The notes: generated from the sequence alone by a model not told the origin. A stretch of DNA of 64,000 nt from Cytobacillus suaedae (GCA_014960805.1 CP063163.1:1319584-1383583), one strand, 5' to 3'; counted from the stretch's first letter, positions 35,430 to 44,328 are shown. Made by a program: numbers and translations.

Positions 35430-35520
35430 GGGGCCTGCCCCCCGGTGCGCTAACGCTTTAAAGTGGTGGGGGTCTGACCCCCGCTAAGTTAATACGTTAA
35501 AGCGCCGGGGGTCAGGCCCC
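35430..35520. repeat. Fused double palindrome
   Basis: Three arms in a row: GGGGCCTGCCCCCC, a middle GGGGGTCTGACCCCC, and GGGGGTCAGGCCCC. Two AT cores lie between them, so two elements share the middle arm. Located between the convergent mhqO and FkbM genes (13 and 5 nt from the stops). ATGTC box 4 nt before the first GGGG. Confidence 0.92.
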
Positions 35521-35524
35521 GGTT

Positions 35525-36436
35525 TTATAGTTCGGTTGTTGAGAGGATGAGGTCTGTATGGATGTGTTTGGATTTTAGTGTTTTTTGAAGTGTTTCTAGT
35601 GATAGGTTATCAATCTTAAGTAATTGTCCATCTTTGTTGAACATATAGACATAAAAGTTAGTATTGAGCTTGTTTAGAAAAACGTGTAAGTTCGTTCCTG
35701 CTTTTTGAAGGTAGATGCTATCAAACTCAATAATACCTAGAAGATGTTTGCTGCTTTTAATGGTTTGTTCCATTCCCTCAAGTACCAATGCTTCATAGCC
35801 TTCTACGTCAATTTTAAAGAGAATTCGTTCTTTCTTCAGATTTACTTCTCTTAGAATAGAGTCCACAGTAATGGTTGGAACCACTTTTTTCTCTACTTTT
35901 TCATAATTAGTAGCATTGCCTGATGAAGTGCCTGACCAGTTTTTATCGATGTAAAAGGATTGTGTTTGTTGTTCTCGATTCGTAGCAAAAGCGTGTATGA
36001 TGTTGAATTGTGACTTATTTGGATGGTTCTCTAAGGATTTGTCTATATAGCTTAAAAGCTGTTCGTTTGCTTCTATACCATATATTTTCGTTGATTTCGG
36101 ATATTTCACTGTAAACAGATATTCACCGTAATTGACGCCAACGTCTAGTACGATTGTTGGAGAAAAAGAATGAACAGAACTTACCCAAAAACGAGCGAGT
36201 CCTTCTTGAATCATGCCATTCCGAATGAGAAGTGCTCTTCCTCGGTTTTCTTCAGGGTTAATATGCAAATCAAAGGATGAAGGTAGCTTAATAGAAGATG
36301 GTAATTTTTCAAAATTAATCGTTTTATATTTTATGAAAAGCCCTACATTAACTAAATGTTTCCAGATTTTTGGATACCTTGACCAAACTTTAGTAACAAA
36401 AGGCATTTCAACTATGTTTCTATATAAATTACTCAT
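35525..36436 (-). CDS. FkbM family methyltransferase
   Basis: SAM-dependent methyltransferase of the FkbM family, 303 residues. TIVLDVGVNYGEYLF is the SAM-binding strand-loop, KIYGIEANEQLL the acidic ribose-binding position and ILFKIDVEGYEALVLEGM the FkbM signature. ATG 36436 is 8 bases after GGAGG; the frame extends to 36457 without a site. Divergent from the PAP2-GT4-UDP-glucose dehydrogenase genes, so it may modify a cell-surface glycan (inference). Confidence 0.88.
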   Translation of the reverse strand: MSNLYRNIVEMPFVTKVWSRYPKIWKHLVNVGLFIKYKTINFEKLPSSIKLPSSFDLHINPEENRGRALLIRNGMIQEGLARFWVSSVHSFSPTIVLDVGVNYGEYLFTVKYPKSTKIYGIEANEQLLSYIDKSLENHPNKSQFNIIHAFATNREQQTQSFYIDKNWSGTSSGNATNYEKVEKKVVPTITVDSILREVNLKKERILFKIDVEGYEALVLEGMEQTIKSSKHLLGIIEFDSIYLQKAGTNLHVFLNKLNTNFYVYMFNKDGQLLKIDNLSLETLQKTLKSKHIHTDLILSTTEL

Positions 36437-36675
36437 ATCCAAATCCTCCTTTTGCAAGTGTATATTTCTATCATAATGGACGTATATGAATTCTACGTTA
36501 AGCTAATTTAAATTTTTAAACGTGTAAAATAGTGCAACTACGCTTGTTGAATGAATTCTGTAAATTTTCTACCAAATTCCTTTACTCTTTTCAAAAGAAC
36601 TTTTACATAAGATTCATATTCTCATCACAATTCCTCCTTACAATAAAAGTAACTAAACGATAAGGAGCTACTAGA

Positions 36676-37203
36676 ATGATAACGAAATGGGTCAACCATC
36701 TGCATCATTGGGAATGTGGTTTGTTTCTTTCATTAAACAGTCGTTTTGATCGTCAACATCTTAATTTGTTTTTTCGCCAAATCACTCATTTGGGTGGTGC
36801 TAGATTTACAATTAGTATCACGATTGCTCTTATTCTTATTTCATTTATGCCTTTAAAGATGTGGGCAATTGAAAGTGCCGTAGCTCTTGCGACAAGTCAT
36901 ATGTTAGTAAGTTTCATTAAGAAACTTTACCCGAGATCTCGCCCTTATCTTTCTGTTACTCATGCTAAAGTGGTGGATAACCCTCTAAGAGATCATTCTT
37001 TTCCATCAGGTCATACGACAGCCATTTTTTCACTAATTACTCCTTATGTCATTCATATGCCAATCTTAGCAATCTTTCTGTATCCACTTGCCTTGCTTGT
37101 AGGGGCATCCCGTGTATTTTTAGGATTGCATTATCCCTCAGATGTATTGGTAGGCTCCGTTATAGGAACATTATTTGGTATTTTAGTAGTCTTTCTTTTA
37201 TAA
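36676..37203 (+). CDS. PAP2 family phosphatase
   Basis: Membrane phosphatidic acid/undecaprenyl-diphosphate type phosphatase, 175 residues with about five helices. The three phosphatase motifs are complete: K83...RSRP, P110-S-G-H113 and R146...GLHYPSD (His152, Asp156). ATG 36676 follows AAGGAGC. It is the first of three co-directional genes for envelope polymer or glycolipid synthesis and could recycle the lipid carrier or make diacylglycerol for the glycosyltransferase. Confidence 0.9.
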   Translation: MITKWVNHLHHWECGLFLSLNSRFDRQHLNLFFRQITHLGGARFTISITIALILISFMPLKMWAIESAVALATSHMLVSFIKKLYPRSRPYLSVTHAKVVDNPLRDHSFPSGHTTAIFSLITPYVIHMPILAIFLYPLALLVGASRVFLGLHYPSDVLVGSVIGTLFGILVVFLL

Positions 37204-37234
37204 AAAATTGCTAAAAAACATAGGAGGGAATAGG

Positions 37235-38392
37235 ATGAAAATTGCTATTTTTACTGATACTTTTACTCCTCAAGTTAATGGTGTTGCCAGAACGTTTCAA
37301 CGCTTAGTTGACTACCTAGATCAAAATAATATTGAGTACCGCTTGTTCGTTCCGGAAGCCAAAGAAGAGGACCTCTATTCAAATCAAATCTTCAGGTTTG
37401 CAAGTCTTCCTTTTTTCCTATACCCAGAATGTAGATTGGCCCTCCCGAATGTTTTTCATATAAAAAAAGAATTAGAGCAATTTCAGCCAGACCTTATTCA
37501 CATCGCCACACCATTTAACATGGGGCTAACTGGTTTATTTTTAGGAAAAAAGTTAAACATTCCAATTGTGGGCTCCTATCATACTCATTTTGACCGCTAC
37601 TTAAAATACTATGATTTGCAATTTCTTTCTAAATGGCTGTGGAGATATATGAATTGGTTTCATCGTTCTTTTCAAAAAACATTTGTACCTTCATTCGAAA
37701 CAAAGGATGAAGTTGAACGAAATGGCTTTTCAAATGTACATATATGGAGCAGGGGTGTTGACTGTGAAAAGTTTAATCCTTCCTTCTCATGTCTTGGTGT
37801 TCGAGAAAAGTATGAGATAAAAGCTCCCTACATCGTTAGTTACGTTGGTCGATTAGCACCTGAAAAAGATATAGATGTATTAATGAATACTGCAGAGCAA
37901 TTGCCGTTAGAGGTACAAAGTAAAATCCATTGGCTCATTGCCGGAGACGGTCCATTGTATGAAGAGTTACAGAAATCAAAACCGCCAAATATGACTTTCA
38001 CAGGATATCTAAAGGGAGATGAGTTAGCTGAAATTTACTCAGTCTCGGATTTATTTGTTTTTCCATCAAGCACAGAAACCTTTGGGAATGTAGTTTTAGA
38101 AGCACATGCAAGTGGAACGGCAGTTGTTGGAGCAAGGGCAGGTGGTGTTCAGGAAATTATACAACACAACCAGACAGGATTGTTATGCGAACCAGGCAAT
38201 GTCGAGGAATTTGCCGCGAATATAAGTAAGTTAATTATGAACCCCATTCGTATGAGAGAGATGGGACTAAACGCAAGGAATTATGCTAAAACACAGTCGT
38301 GGGATTCAATTTTCGCCAATTTGTTACTTAATTATGAGGAAGTTATTAACCCAAAACACGAGGCAACGAAGAGTAGAGTTGCTAATCTGTGA
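37235..38392 (+). CDS. Glycosyltransferase family 4
   Basis: GT-B fold transferase, 385 residues. The N-terminal acceptor domain (FTDTFTPQVNGVARTFQRL) is typical of GT4 mannosyl-/glucosyl-transferases acting on lipids. The C-terminal donor domain has VGRLAPEKDIDVL, GDGPLYEEL and the EX7E region PSSTETFGNVVLEAHASG. ATG 37235 follows AGGAGGG. Sits between PAP2 and UDP-glucose dehydrogenase genes with short gaps, so likely the same operon. Confidence 0.9.
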   Translation: MKIAIFTDTFTPQVNGVARTFQRLVDYLDQNNIEYRLFVPEAKEEDLYSNQIFRFASLPFFLYPECRLALPNVFHIKKELEQFQPDLIHIATPFNMGLTGLFLGKKLNIPIVGSYHTHFDRYLKYYDLQFLSKWLWRYMNWFHRSFQKTFVPSFETKDEVERNGFSNVHIWSRGVDCEKFNPSFSCLGVREKYEIKAPYIVSYVGRLAPEKDIDVLMNTAEQLPLEVQSKIHWLIAGDGPLYEELQKSKPPNMTFTGYLKGDELAEIYSVSDLFVFPSSTETFGNVVLEAHASGTAVVGARAGGVQEIIQHNQTGLLCEPGNVEEFAANISKLIMNPIRMREMGLNARNYAKTQSWDSIFANLLLNYEEVINPKHEATKSRVANL

Positions 38393-38410
38393 GTGGAGGT
38401 GAGAGGACAA

Positions 38411-39736
38411 ATGAGGAAAATTTCGATCGTTGGAACAGGCTATGTGGGCTTAGTAACAGGTGTGTGTCTTGCTGAGATAGGACATCAAGTTACTTGCATT
38501 GATAGTAATGTAGAAAAAATCTCAATCTTACTCAATAGAAAATCACCGATTTACGAACCTGGTTTGGATGAATATATTCAAAGGAATATGAATGAGGAGC
38601 GTTTGTCCTTTACCACGAGCCACCGTGATGCATTTAAAGATGTGGAAGTGATTTATCTTGCGGTTGGTACTCCACAGAATAGCGATGGATCCGCCAATTT
38701 GGACTACATTTTTCAAGCTGCCCGGGAAATTGGTGAACATGTTTCAGGTGAAATCATTGTCGTTGTAAAAAGCACTGTACCAGTAGGAACGAATGATAAA
38801 GTTAAACAGTGTATCGAGGAAAATGCACTAAATTCATTAAAGATAGAGATCGTGTCTAACCCGGAATTTTTAAGGGAAGGTCATGCGATCTATGATACGT
38901 TCTATGGAGACAGAATTGTAATAGGTGCATCTAGTGAGAGAGCTGCGAAAGTCATTGCAGGAATCAATGAACCTTTTAATATACCAATCATTCATACTGA
39001 TGTAAAAAGTGCTGAAATAATCAAATATGCATCGAATGCATTTTTAGCAACGAAAATAAGTTTTATCAATGAAATCTCAACCATTTGTGAAAAGGTTGGA
39101 GCAAATATCGAGGATGTAGCTTATGGAATGGGTCAGGACTCAAGGATAGGTTCTCAATTTTTAAAAGCGGGAATAGGATACGGTGGATCTTGTTTTCCAA
39201 AGGACACAAAGGCACTTGTTCAAATTGCAGGAAATGTAGAGCATTCATTTGATTTACTTGAGTCTGTTATTCGAATTAACAACAAACAACAACTAAAACT
39301 TGTTGAAAAAGCATTGCTCCGATTTGGTAGTTTAAAAGGGATGAAAGTGGCTTTACTAGGTTTAGCATTTAAACCAAATACGGACGATGTACGTGAGGCC
39401 GCATCAATTGTATTGGTGGAACGTCTTCTTGAAGAGGGGGCGCAGGTTACGGTTTATGATCCTGTTGCTATGGATAATGCTAGAAAAGTGCTGAAGGATC
39501 AGGTAGACTATGCGAATAGTTTGCATGAGGCGTTGGATCTCGCAGATATGGCGTTTATCGTGACAGAATGGGATGAAATTAAGGAGTTTCCACTTGAAGA
39601 GTTTGAAAAACTAATGAATACACCGATTGTGTTTGATGGGAGAAACTGTTACAGACTAGAAGAAGTCGAACAATACGCAATGGAATACCATTCGATTGGT
39701 CGTGCAATGGTAAAGGCCCCGCAACTAACATTGTAA
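38411..39736 (+). CDS. ugd: UDP-glucose 6-dehydrogenase
   Basis: Oxidises UDP-glucose to UDP-glucuronate with NAD+. The N-terminal Rossmann domain starts ISIVGTGYVGLVTG. Catalytic Cys261 lies in GYGGSCFPKDT, with Lys205 and Asn209 in IKYASNAF. ATG 38411 follows GGAGGTGAGAGG; the frame upstream overlaps the ribosome site. Length 441 fits TuaD/Ugd. Starts 18 nt after the glycosyltransferase and probably supplies uronic acid for an envelope polymer. Confidence 0.94.
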   Translation: MRKISIVGTGYVGLVTGVCLAEIGHQVTCIDSNVEKISILLNRKSPIYEPGLDEYIQRNMNEERLSFTTSHRDAFKDVEVIYLAVGTPQNSDGSANLDYIFQAAREIGEHVSGEIIVVVKSTVPVGTNDKVKQCIEENALNSLKIEIVSNPEFLREGHAIYDTFYGDRIVIGASSERAAKVIAGINEPFNIPIIHTDVKSAEIIKYASNAFLATKISFINEISTICEKVGANIEDVAYGMGQDSRIGSQFLKAGIGYGGSCFPKDTKALVQIAGNVEHSFDLLESVIRINNKQQLKLVEKALLRFGSLKGMKVALLGLAFKPNTDDVREAASIVLVERLLEEGAQVTVYDPVAMDNARKVLKDQVDYANSLHEALDLADMAFIVTEWDEIKEFPLEEFEKLMNTPIVFDGRNCYRLEEVEQYAMEYHSIGRAMVKAPQLTL

Positions 39737-39758
39737 CGTGTTAGTTGCGAGGCCTTTT
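39716..39758. terminator. Terminator at the end of ugd
   Basis: GCAACTAACA / TGTTAGTTGC stem extended by GGCC/GGCC, overlapping the last ugd codons; TTTTGG follows. Between convergent genes. Confidence 0.8.
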
Positions 39759-39766
39759 GGAATTCT

Positions 39767-40012
39767 CTATTTAACTTCAGTTGATTTTATAAGTTTAATT
39801 GAAGCTGCCAGGTCCTTTGCATCTTCCATATTGTTCACCATGTTACCGTTCTTAATTTCCTTTTTAGCTTTCTCTTTTTCTTCCTTTTCACGGTTCTTTT
39901 TCGTTAATGGGTTCTCTAGTTTTTTCTTATCAAGGTAGTCATCGATCTGACCAGCGCCTAATCCTTCATTAATCATCTCATCAATTTGTTTTTTCTTCTC
40001 TGCCATGATCAT
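39767..40012 (-). CDS. Small charged coiled-coil protein, unknown function
   Basis: 81 residues, very rich in Lys and Glu (KKNREKEEKEKAKKE), probably an extended helix. ATG 40012 is 6 bases after GGAG; ATG 40006 is an alternative. I recognise no family. Convergent with ugd; a repeat copy lies upstream in its promoter side. Confidence 0.65.
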   Translation of the reverse strand: MIMAEKKKQIDEMINEGLGAGQIDDYLDKKKLENPLTKKNREKEEKEKAKKEIKNGNMVNNMEDAKDLAASIKLIKSTEVK

Positions 40013-40082
40013 ATCACTCTCCTTATTATAATAGATACCCGATATTATTAAGGATAAACATAAATGTGTATTTTTTTCTTAT

Positions 40083-40133
40083 GGGTCCTGACCCCCGGTG
40101 CGTTAAAGCTTTAACGTGGTGGGGGTCAGGCCC
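40083..40133. repeat. GGGGCCTGACCCCC palindrome in a divergent promoter region
   Basis: GGGTCCTGACCCCC ... GGGGGTCAGGCCCT: the outer pair is one base off (GGGTCC / GGCCCT) but compensates partly. Core CGTTAAAGCTTTAACG. One of the few copies upstream of genes on both sides. Confidence 0.92.
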
Positions 40134-40170
40134 TAGGTTTTTGTGATAGAATAATAGGAGAGTTTTGTTA

Positions 40171-40914
40171 ATGGATGGTGTACGTATGCAGGAGAAGAAG
40201 AAGTTAAAAGAGGTTGATTTGTATAAGCCAATACAGCAGTACTTTTCGAAGGAAGGGTATGATGTGTATGGTGAAGTGAAGGATTGCGATATAGTTGCCG
40301 AAAAAGGGGAGGACTTGGTTGTAATCGAGTTGAAGCTTACCCTTAGTGTAGATTTACTCGTACAAGCCGCAAAACGGCAAAAGCTTACTGACCAAGTGTA
40401 TATTGCCATTCCAAAGCCAAAGTACCGAATTCCAAGTAAGCGCTGGACGGATCTGTGTCACTTAATTCGAAGATTGGAATTGGGCTTAATCGTCGTTTCT
40501 TTTTCGGGAAACCGTAAAAAAACGGAGATTATTTTACATCCAACTCCATTTGATCGTCCAAAGAGCATGAGACAAAATAAGAAAAAAAGAGAATCAATTG
40601 TTAAAGAAATCAGTGGGAGAAGTGCTGATTATAATATAGGTGGCAGTAGTAAAACGAAAATCATGACAGCATACAAGGAAAATTGTATTCAAATCGCAAG
40701 TTATCTTGATCACTTTGGTCAGCTAGCCCCAAAAGATTTGGTGAAAATGGGAACTGGAGATAAGACCTCGTCTATTTTAACGAAGAATTATTATGGATGG
40801 TTTGACCGAATAAAAAGAGGAACATATCAAATTAGTGAAAAAGGAAAGCTAGAGTTAAAGGAATTTCCTGAACTTGTTACTTATTATGTTGAAAAGATGA
40901 CTAGTGAAAAATAA
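40171..40914 (+). CDS. DUF2161 family putative PD-(D/E)XK nuclease-like protein
   Basis: 247 residues. The N-terminal part has the PD-(D/E)XK pattern: YGEVKDCDIVAEKGEDLVVIELKL, i.e. D ... E-L-K. The C-terminal region is winged-helix-like (LDHFGQLAPKDLVKMGTGDKTSSILTKNYYGWFDRIKRGTY). ATG 40171 is 10 bases after TAGGAG; TTG 40165 is too close. Biological role unknown; such proteins often act on DNA. Confidence 0.75.
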   Translation: MDGVRMQEKKKLKEVDLYKPIQQYFSKEGYDVYGEVKDCDIVAEKGEDLVVIELKLTLSVDLLVQAAKRQKLTDQVYIAIPKPKYRIPSKRWTDLCHLIRRLELGLIVVSFSGNRKKTEIILHPTPFDRPKSMRQNKKKRESIVKEISGRSADYNIGGSSKTKIMTAYKENCIQIASYLDHFGQLAPKDLVKMGTGDKTSSILTKNYYGWFDRIKRGTYQISEKGKLELKEFPELVTYYVEKMTSEK

Positions 40915-40973
40915 AGGAAATATCAAGTATCTTCCCGAATAAAAATGGTATCAAAAAATTAGGGGAAGTTGAA

Positions 40974-41432
40974 ATGAACAAAAGACATGAAATACTATTC
41001 ACTCAATTAGAAACATACCGGAGCTATGTAGTAGGGGTTGCAGGAACTGTTACTCCGGAGCAAGCAGAGATCATCCCAAGCGGTTTTAAAAACAATATTA
41101 GATGGAACCTTGGTCATATTTATCTAGATCAATTTTTATGGATTACAGCAGTTACAAAAGAGAAAGCACCTGTACCTGAACAGTTCAATGGGTGGTTTGG
41201 TTATGGATCTTCTCCGGAAAACTTTACAGACAAAACACCAACATTTGAAGAATTACTCGAGTTGTTAAAAGACCAGCCTAACCAAATAAAAGAATTATAT
41301 GGAGAAAGACTCGAAGAAGAATTTGCCCCAACAGAAATGGGAATGCACACGGTAGAACAAGTACTAATTCGTACTATCTTCCATGAAGGAATGCATTTGC
41401 AGACAATTCTCGATTTGAAGAAACTATTGTAA
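40974..41432 (+). CDS. DinB-like metal-dependent protein
   Basis: Four-helix DinB/YfiT superfamily protein, 152 residues. Probable metal-binding histidines lie in NLGHIYLDQFLW and FHEGMHLQTIL, the first and last of the usual three. ATG 40974 follows AGGGGAAG. Members include bacillithiol-dependent transferases, but the substrate here is not evident. Confidence 0.85.
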   Translation: MNKRHEILFTQLETYRSYVVGVAGTVTPEQAEIIPSGFKNNIRWNLGHIYLDQFLWITAVTKEKAPVPEQFNGWFGYGSSPENFTDKTPTFEELLELLKDQPNQIKELYGERLEEEFAPTEMGMHTVEQVLIRTIFHEGMHLQTILDLKKLL

Positions 41433-41437
41433 GGATT

Positions 41438-41489
41438 GGGGCCTGACCCCCAGCGCGTTAATACTTTAACGCAGCGGGGGTCAGGCCCC
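41438..41489. repeat. GGGGCCTGACCCCC palindrome after DinB-like gene
   Basis: Full copy, CAGCGC / GCAGCG shoulders. Only 6 and 4 nt from the two convergent stop codons, so it fills the intergenic space. Confidence 0.95.
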
Positions 41490-41492
41490 ATT

Positions 41493-42017
41493 TTATTTAA
41501 TGAGAGAGTATACATTAGTATCGTGTGGGATCCCATTTTGATACATATAGTTTCGTAGAATGCCTTCTTTTTCAAAGCCGAGCTTTAGTAATAAATCATT
41601 AGAAGGTTTATTATCAATGAAAACGACAGCACCAATACGAGTTAATTCTAATTCTGTCATGCCATACGAGATCACTTTTGAAACCGCCTCTGTGGCAAAG
41701 CCTTTTCGCCAATGGTTAGGGTGGAGTTCGTAACCAATTTCTGCTCGTTTGTGTTTAGGAGACCAAGCATTAAAGCCGATCGTTCCTATGAGTGTTGATG
41801 TTCCTTTAATTTGAATTCCCCAGCGAATCCCTCGTTTTTCTTTGTAGTTTTTATCAAAAAAAGTAACAAACTGGTGGGCTTGTTCTATATTTGTCAGTGT
41901 TTCTTGTCCGTAGTACCTTGTGACTTCTTCATTTGAAAAGAGGTCATAGATATTTTGTGCATCTTCTAGGTTAATTTCTCTTAGTTGAAGCCTGTCAGTT
42001 TCTAAAGTAGGAAACAT
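41493..42017 (-). CDS. GNAT acetyltransferase, RimJ/RimL type
   Basis: 174 residues. It begins ETDRLQLREINLEDAQNIYDLF and has the acetyl-CoA loop LHPNHWRKGFATEAV (R-x-x-G-x-A) and FIDNKPSNDLLLKLGF, as in ribosomal-protein-alanine acetyltransferases. ATG 42017 follows AAGGAG. Substrate unknown. Confidence 0.9.
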   Translation of the reverse strand: MFPTLETDRLQLREINLEDAQNIYDLFSNEEVTRYYGQETLTNIEQAHQFVTFFDKNYKEKRGIRWGIQIKGTSTLIGTIGFNAWSPKHKRAEIGYELHPNHWRKGFATEAVSKVISYGMTELELTRIGAVVFIDNKPSNDLLLKLGFEKEGILRNYMYQNGIPHDTNVYSLIK

Positions 42018-42165
42018 TCTTACACTCCTTTATTTACTTGGTAGTACTATTGTTCAAGAATGGTAAGGTAAATTCCTTTATATTTTGGTAGAAAATTACA
42101 TGAACTTAGCTGTATAAAGTGGTAATGTAGTAAATAGGGGACTGGGAGAGGAGGAACTTCAGCCA

Positions 42166-42789
42166 ATGAATATCATATTCATCATTCTATTTTTACTAGG
42201 AAGTTATTACTTATTACACTATCGATTAAACTTAAAAAAAGCAGCCGACACTTCTAAGAATGCACTATATCCCAAAACGGAGGATGAGTTTAGTACCATT
42301 CTCTTGCCAAATGAGTATAAGGAAATGGAACCTCTAACGAAAGATGCAAAGTCATATCGATATGTAAAGTGGGGGACGTGGGTAGCTTTATTTCTTTTGG
42401 TGTCTTTATTAATGGTTGTATTATCTACTGATTGGTTTGAATCTTCGGCTTTCACCGTGGTGTACTTGTTTATAGCAATCATAACTGCGATTAGACATCG
42501 AGGGAATTTATTTATTTTAGAAAAGGGCATTATTCTAAATGGAAAGTACTATTCTACGAATCAAATAAAGCACTTTGAAACAGAACAAATTATTAAATGG
42601 CACGAGCTTTATGGACTGCATTCAAGGATCAATAATGCCTATAAACTTTCAGTTAAACTAAAGAATAACCTGTTCCAGCCGAGTTTCGTTGTTATTGAGG
42701 ATAAAGATCATCTCGAGCGCATAACAAAATTTCTTGAACAACTAGACATTCCTGAAAAAACAAAAAGGCCTGACACTACGGCGCGTTAA
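42166..42789 (+). CDS. Three-helix membrane protein of unknown function, repeat-derived C-terminus
   Basis: 207 residues: an N-terminal membrane segment (1-17), then two adjacent helices (about 70-105), then a soluble half resembling bacterial PH-like domains (HRGNLFILEKGIILNGKYYSTNQIKHFE). ATG 42166 follows GAGGAGG. The last seven codons (RPDTTAR) and the stop are part of a palindromic repeat, so the original tail may have been lost. Confidence 0.7.
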   Translation: MNIIFIILFLLGSYYLLHYRLNLKKAADTSKNALYPKTEDEFSTILLPNEYKEMEPLTKDAKSYRYVKWGTWVALFLLVSLLMVVLSTDWFESSAFTVVYLFIAIITAIRHRGNLFILEKGIILNGKYYSTNQIKHFETEQIIKWHELYGLHSRINNAYKLSVKLKNNLFQPSFVVIEDKDHLERITKFLEQLDIPEKTKRPDTTAR

Positions 42790-42817
42790 CACTTTAACGC
42801 ACCGGGGGTCAGGCCCC
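42767..42817. repeat. GGGGCCTGACCCCC palindrome overlapping a gene end
   Basis: The left arm has drifted (AGGCCTGACACTACGG); the right arm is intact. It codes for the final residues of the preceding membrane protein and reaches to 11 nt from the convergent VOC stop. Confidence 0.9.
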
Positions 42818-42828
42818 AAAGTTTCACT

Positions 42829-43218
42829 TTAGTTAGAAAAGATTTCATGAATATTACCATCTGGATCAGCAAAGAAAGCAGTGGTTTGGCCCCATGGCAT
42901 AGTAGCTGGTGCTTTCACAGGTGTAGCACCTTTTGAAATAATTTCATCAAATGTCTTTTGAACATCTTCTGGAGATTCACAAGGAAAAGCAAGTTCAAAG
43001 GCTTGTCCACTTTTCGAATCCTTATAAGAGGGATGCCCTCCTGTTACCCCTGTCATAATCTCTCTATTACAAATAGCAAACCGAACACCTTCAGATGAAA
43101 ATTCAACATAATTATCCATATCATTTTTTATTTCAAAACCAAGAACCACATTGTAAAAGTTTTTCATCACTGGTACATCATTGGTCAATATTGTTATTAA
43201 TGAAATTTGTGCTTTCAT
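42829..43218 (-). CDS. VOC family protein (glyoxalase/bleomycin-resistance-like)
   Basis: 129-residue single VOC domain. It starts AQISLITILTNDVPVMKNFYNVVLGF and ends TTAFFADPDGNIHEIF, the usual closing motif with the metal-ligand Glu. ATG 43218 is 7 bases after GGAG. Ligand unknown. Confidence 0.88.
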   Translation of the reverse strand: MKAQISLITILTNDVPVMKNFYNVVLGFEIKNDMDNYVEFSSEGVRFAICNREIMTGVTGGHPSYKDSKSGQAFELAFPCESPEDVQKTFDEIISKGATPVKAPATMPWGQTTAFFADPDGNIHEIFSN

Positions 43219-43302
43219 AGTTTCACTCCATATCAATTTTCAATTTCGTTAGAACTTCATTTACATAATAACCCAAAAGTGTCGCTAGCTTCAATTTATT
43301 TT

Positions 43303-43367
43303 GGGGCCTTATTTTGGGGCCTGACCCCCGGTGTGTTAACGCTTTAACGCACCGGGGGTCAGGCCCC
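43303..43367. repeat. GGGGCCTGACCCCC palindrome with duplicated left edge
   Basis: Full copy at 43316-43367 (CGGTGTG / CGCACCG shoulders). It is preceded by a 13-bp tandem copy of its own left edge, TATTTTGGGGCCT (43297-43309 and 43310-43322). GACATA box 4 nt after CCCC. In a divergent intergenic region. Confidence 0.93.
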
Positions 43368-43464
43368 GTTCGACATAATTGCAGGATTTAGAAGATATTA
43401 GGAGAATTAGAGATAGGGGGGAGATTTTGCATTCGTTAAGTTATATATTGGGGGAGATGGTCAA

Positions 43465-43822
43465 ATGTTAAACAAAGTATGTGTAGTTACCGTAAAAGTA
43501 GATAACATCCAGGCAGCAATCGAGTTTTATACAAATGTCTTGGATTTCAAAGTTTCAAAGTATTATGGTGAAAAGATTGTTAGTTTACAACATGAAGCGG
43601 TTCCGATTGTTTTAGAAGAGTCGGAAATTCAAAAGGAAGACAAAGGCCAGGGTGTATTATTAGGCCTGCTTTCAGACGATATTGATAAAGACTTTTCCGA
43701 TTTGAAAGCCAAAGGGGTAAAGGTTCTTTTTAATGAGCCAAAACCTTGTCCTCCTGGTCGTTTTTTTGTAATTGAGGATCCTGCCTGCGGGTAATGAAAT
43801 TGAAATTGTGCAATTCTTATAG
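43465..43822 (+). pseudogene. VOC family gene with 4-bp frameshift near its 3' end
   Basis: Single VOC domain starting NKVCVVTVKVDNIQAAIEFYTNVL. The frame stops at 43794 after IEDPACG. Removing one copy of the duplicated CTGC at about 43781-43788 restores DPAGNEIEIVQFL and a stop at 43820-43822, the normal end of this family. That end includes the Glu that binds metal. The truncated 109-residue product probably lacks a full active site. The next VOC gene starts 15 nt after the ancestral stop. Confidence 0.82.
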
Positions 43823-43836
43823 AGGTGTGGAACGAT

Positions 43837-44220
43837 ATGTTTTATGAAATGACAGTACAAGTTAGAGTGTCTTCAATGATAGAAGGACAAAAGTGGTATA
43901 AAACGTTATTAAATAGAAAGCCAGACTTTGTGCCACATGAAGGCTTTGCTGAATGGGAGCTTTTTCCTGGTTGCTGGTTACAGGTTGCTGAAGGTACACC
44001 ATCAGAGGGAAGTGGTCCGATTCGACTAGGTGTAAAAGATATAAATGTTGAGCGTGATCGGTTAGTAAGTGAGCTTGGGATTGAAAGGTTTGAGATTAAT
44101 GGTCGGAAAGAAGTCCCGGTAAAATGGGCAACGTTTTCAGACCCTTGGGGAAATATGATTGGATTTTTTGAATATGTAAACCGTGAGGAAATGGAAGAAA
44201 AGATAAGTAGATTGAATTAA
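43837..44220 (+). CDS. VOC family protein
   Basis: 127 residues. MTVQVRVSSMIEGQKWYKTLL opens the fold, and VKWATFSDPWGNMIGFFEY closes it. ATG 43837 follows AGAGGTG by about 8 bases; an upstream in-frame ATG/TTG lacks a site. It follows the frameshifted VOC gene in the same direction and may have formed a two-gene unit with it. Ligand unknown. Confidence 0.85.
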   Translation: MFYEMTVQVRVSSMIEGQKWYKTLLNRKPDFVPHEGFAEWELFPGCWLQVAEGTPSEGSGPIRLGVKDINVERDRLVSELGIERFEINGRKEVPVKWATFSDPWGNMIGFFEYVNREEMEEKISRLN

Positions 44221-44227
44221 ACTCTTG

Positions 44228-44256
44228 GACATGATTCTATCTTGTAGGATTATGTC
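44228..44256 (+). terminator. Probable terminator after VOC gene
   Basis: GACATGATTCTA / TAGGATTATGTC, 12-bp stem with two G-T pairs; T-rich but interrupted tail. Confidence 0.5.
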
Positions 44257-44328
44257 TTAATTTGTTTTATGAAAATTTCCACTATTTAGTACATTTATAT
44301 TACAAATGTTACAAAAGTGGAGGTATTT

